In this document: piece after piece, positions 5,645 to 6,582 of the stretch
Layout: every line of letters begins with the position of its first letter
Numbering within the stretch: position 1 is the first letter of the stretch
Assembly: GCA_031369365.1 (NCBI GenBank)
Contig: JANMOP010000089.1
Location: 1 to 6,582, forward strand
Reading direction: 5' to 3'
Source of the DNA: Methylotenera_A sp031369365
Lineage (GTDB): Bacteria; Pseudomonadota; Gammaproteobacteria; Burkholderiales; Methylophilaceae
DNA length: 6,582 nt
Translations under genes and position numbers: made by a program
The notes under the pieces: model-generated
What the model was told of the DNA's origin: nothing
Databases searched by the model: none
What the model saw: the letters and a program-made list of their open reading frames with translations, nothing else

Positions 5645-6160
5645 TTATTCCAGCAGCTCAATCGCTTTGTGAATATCCGCACACACTTTGTCCATAAAAA
5701 TAAGCTTGCGCGCGGCGTCTGTAGCGGCTTTGTAGTCTTTTTTTGTGTCGATTAAATTTGCCAAATTGACTTGCAATTTTTTTGCGTCAAACTGCATTTC
5801 GGCCAATAGCTTTTCTAAATCACCGACGTTTTTTGCGGCTTTTGCGTCTTCCATCGCCTCGCGCCATTCCATTTGCTGCATCAAAAAATCCGCAGGCATT
5901 TGCGTATTTTTTTCATCAATCGCGTCAATGCCTTGTTGCTGCAACAAATATTTGGCACGATTGGCAGGGTTTTTAAGCGTTAAATACGCCTCATTGGCTA
6001 GTGTGGCGGTTTGCATAGATTGCAGCTTTTCGGCAGATGTGCAAGTCACAAAACGGTCTGGATGGCTTGTAGATTGGATGGCGCGAAAGTTACTTTCTAG
6101 TAAATTTAAATCAATTGCAAATTGCTCAGGCAAGTTGAAAAATGCAAAATAATTGGTCAT
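5645..6160 (-). CDS. hscB: HscB, J-domain co-chaperone of HscA
   Basis: Encodes 171 residues, the same length as E. coli HscB. It is the dedicated J-protein that recruits IscU to HscA and stimulates its ATPase. The N-terminal J-domain starts NYFAFFNLPEQFAIDLNLLE and carries the essential HPD motif at residues 33-35 (TSHPDRF). The NEAYLTLKNPANRAKYLL stretch (56-73) completes the J-domain. The C-terminal part (about residues 85-171) is a charged helical bundle (FLMQQMEWREAMEDAK and following) that binds IscU. No zinc-binding cysteine pair is expected in this bacterial type and none is seen. The ATG sits at the end of an intergenic repeat-like sequence and has no recognisable Shine-Dalgarno sequence, so translation may depend on coupling to iscA, whose stop is 33 bp upstream. 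The start agrees with the family N-terminus. Confidence 0.95.
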   Translation of the reverse strand: MTNYFAFFNLPEQFAIDLNLLESNFRAIQSTSHPDRFVTCTSAEKLQSMQTATLANEAYLTLKNPANRAKYLLQQQGIDAIDEKNTQMPADFLMQQMEWREAMEDAKAAKNVGDLEKLLAEMQFDAKKLQVNLANLIDTKKDYKAATDAARKLIFMDKVCADIHKAIELLE

Positions 6161-6187
6161 CCGCGTTAATCTATGTGCATCTGTGGC
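6158..6187. repeat. CCACAGATGCACA-type repeat element in the iscA-hscB gap
   Basis: On the minus strand the 33-bp gap between iscA and hscB reads GCCACAGATGCACATAGATT and then AACGCGGAT, running into the ATG of hscB. This resembles a dispersed intergenic repeat of the form CCACAGATGNACACAGATGNACGCGGAT seen in many proteobacterial genomes (from memory). Its start shares GCCACAGA with the CACAGAG repeat in the next gap. If the identification is right, the last bases of the element form the start codon region of hscB. Confidence 0.55.
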
Positions 6188-6193
6188 AAAAAT

Positions 6194-6517
6194 TTAAACC
6201 GTAAAACTTTCGCCGCAACCACACTCATCTTTAACATTCGGGTTGTTGAATTTAAAGCCTTCGTTCAGGCCTTCTTTAGTGAAATCCAATTCAGTGCCGT
6301 CAATGTAAGCCAAGCTCTTTGGGTCAACAATCACCTTCACGCCATGGCTGTCAAAGCTCGTGTCTTCAGGGTTTAAGTCGTCCACAAACTCAAGCGTGTA
6401 GGCCATGCCAGAGCAGCCTGTGGTTTTAACGCCCAAGCGCAAGCCTATGCCTTTGCCGCGATTAGCAAGGAATTTTTCGACGCGGTTTGCCGCAGTTTGT
6501 GTGAGAGTGATTGCCAT
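6194..6517 (-). CDS. iscA: IscA, A-type iron-sulfur cluster carrier
   Basis: Encodes 107 residues, exactly the length of E. coli IscA, with close similarity along its whole length. A-type carriers bind an iron-sulfur cluster or iron and pass it to target proteins, especially for [4Fe-4S] maturation. The three conserved ligands are Cys35 (TTGCSGMAY), Cys99 and Cys101 (KDECGCGES). The GLRLGVKTTGCSGMAY segment, the LDFTKEGLNEGFKFNNPN segment and the tail CGCGESFTV assign it to IscA rather than ErpA, SufA or NfuA. It is the first gene of the isc group in this window; iscU is expected directly upstream, beyond the right edge. A purine-rich AAGAGA about 8 bp before the ATG on the minus strand can serve as ribosome binding site. 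A repeat element lies just upstream of that site. Confidence 0.97.
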   Translation of the reverse strand: MAITLTQTAANRVEKFLANRGKGIGLRLGVKTTGCSGMAYTLEFVDDLNPEDTSFDSHGVKVIVDPKSLAYIDGTELDFTKEGLNEGFKFNNPNVKDECGCGESFTV

Positions 6518-6537
6518 ACTTTTTCTCTTTTACCAGT

Positions 6538-6582
6538 GGAGCGACGCCCTCGTCGCGATTCTTTGTGCTTTATCGCGACGAG
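6538..6582. repeat. Inverted repeat element (GAGCGACGCC type), copy 2, cut by the window edge
   Basis: GGAGCGACGCCCTCGTCGCG followed by AT (6538-6559) matches the arms of the element at 3593-3653. The complementary second arm begins at 6572 with ATCGCGACGAG and runs off the window end. The loop (12 bases, 6560-6571) differs from the loop of copy 1. It lies about 20 bp upstream of the iscA start, in the expected iscU-iscA gap. Confidence 0.85.

Noticed and set aside
5745..6152. 135-codon open frame on the + strand opposite hscB
   Set aside because: It is fully antisense to a well-conserved gene, its translation is Cys/Ser-rich low-quality sequence, and it resembles no family.

Overview
The window looks like chromosomal DNA of a betaproteobacterium. 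The isc proteins are close to their Enterobacteria and Betaproteobacteria counterparts, base composition is fairly AT-rich, and two outer-membrane beta-barrel genes show the cell is Gram-negative. The gene set and AT-rich style suggest the Methylophilaceae (Methylotenera-like methylotrophs). That placement is inference from recognition, not a search.

Layout. Positions 1-188 hold the 3' end of a small NTF2-like (SnoaL-type) protein on the + strand, followed by a 17-bp tandem repeat. An OmpW-family porin (356-1051, +) ends at a very clean intrinsic terminator (1070-1111). A DUF2490-type outer-membrane barrel protein follows (1133-1819, +). Next comes a two-gene unit (1876-3164, +): an SbtA-type sodium-dependent bicarbonate permease and a small P-II-like protein, the probable SbtB-type regulator. 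The right half (3177-6517) is all minus strand. Read in its own direction it is iscA - hscB - hscA - fdx, the distal part of an ISC iron-sulfur cluster operon. iscR, iscS and iscU, if present, would lie beyond position 6582. fdx converges on the P-II-like gene with 12 bp between the two stop codons.

How the genes work together. IscA is an A-type carrier or scaffold protein. HscB (J-protein) and HscA (Hsp70) form the chaperone pair that releases clusters from IscU, and Fdx supplies electrons. SbtA imports bicarbonate, and the P-II-like protein probably gates it in response to a nucleotide signal.

The most unusual feature is structural. Every gap of the isc operon seen here carries a repeat-like or palindromic element: a GAGCGACGCC-type inverted repeat upstream of iscA, a CCACAGATGCACA-type element whose end includes the hscB start codon, a CACAGAG-type inverted repeat between hscB and hscA, and both a second GAGCGACGCC-type copy (containing the hscA stop codon) and a perfect 30-bp palindrome between hscA and fdx. 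I see no phage, transposase, CRISPR, tRNA or rRNA genes.
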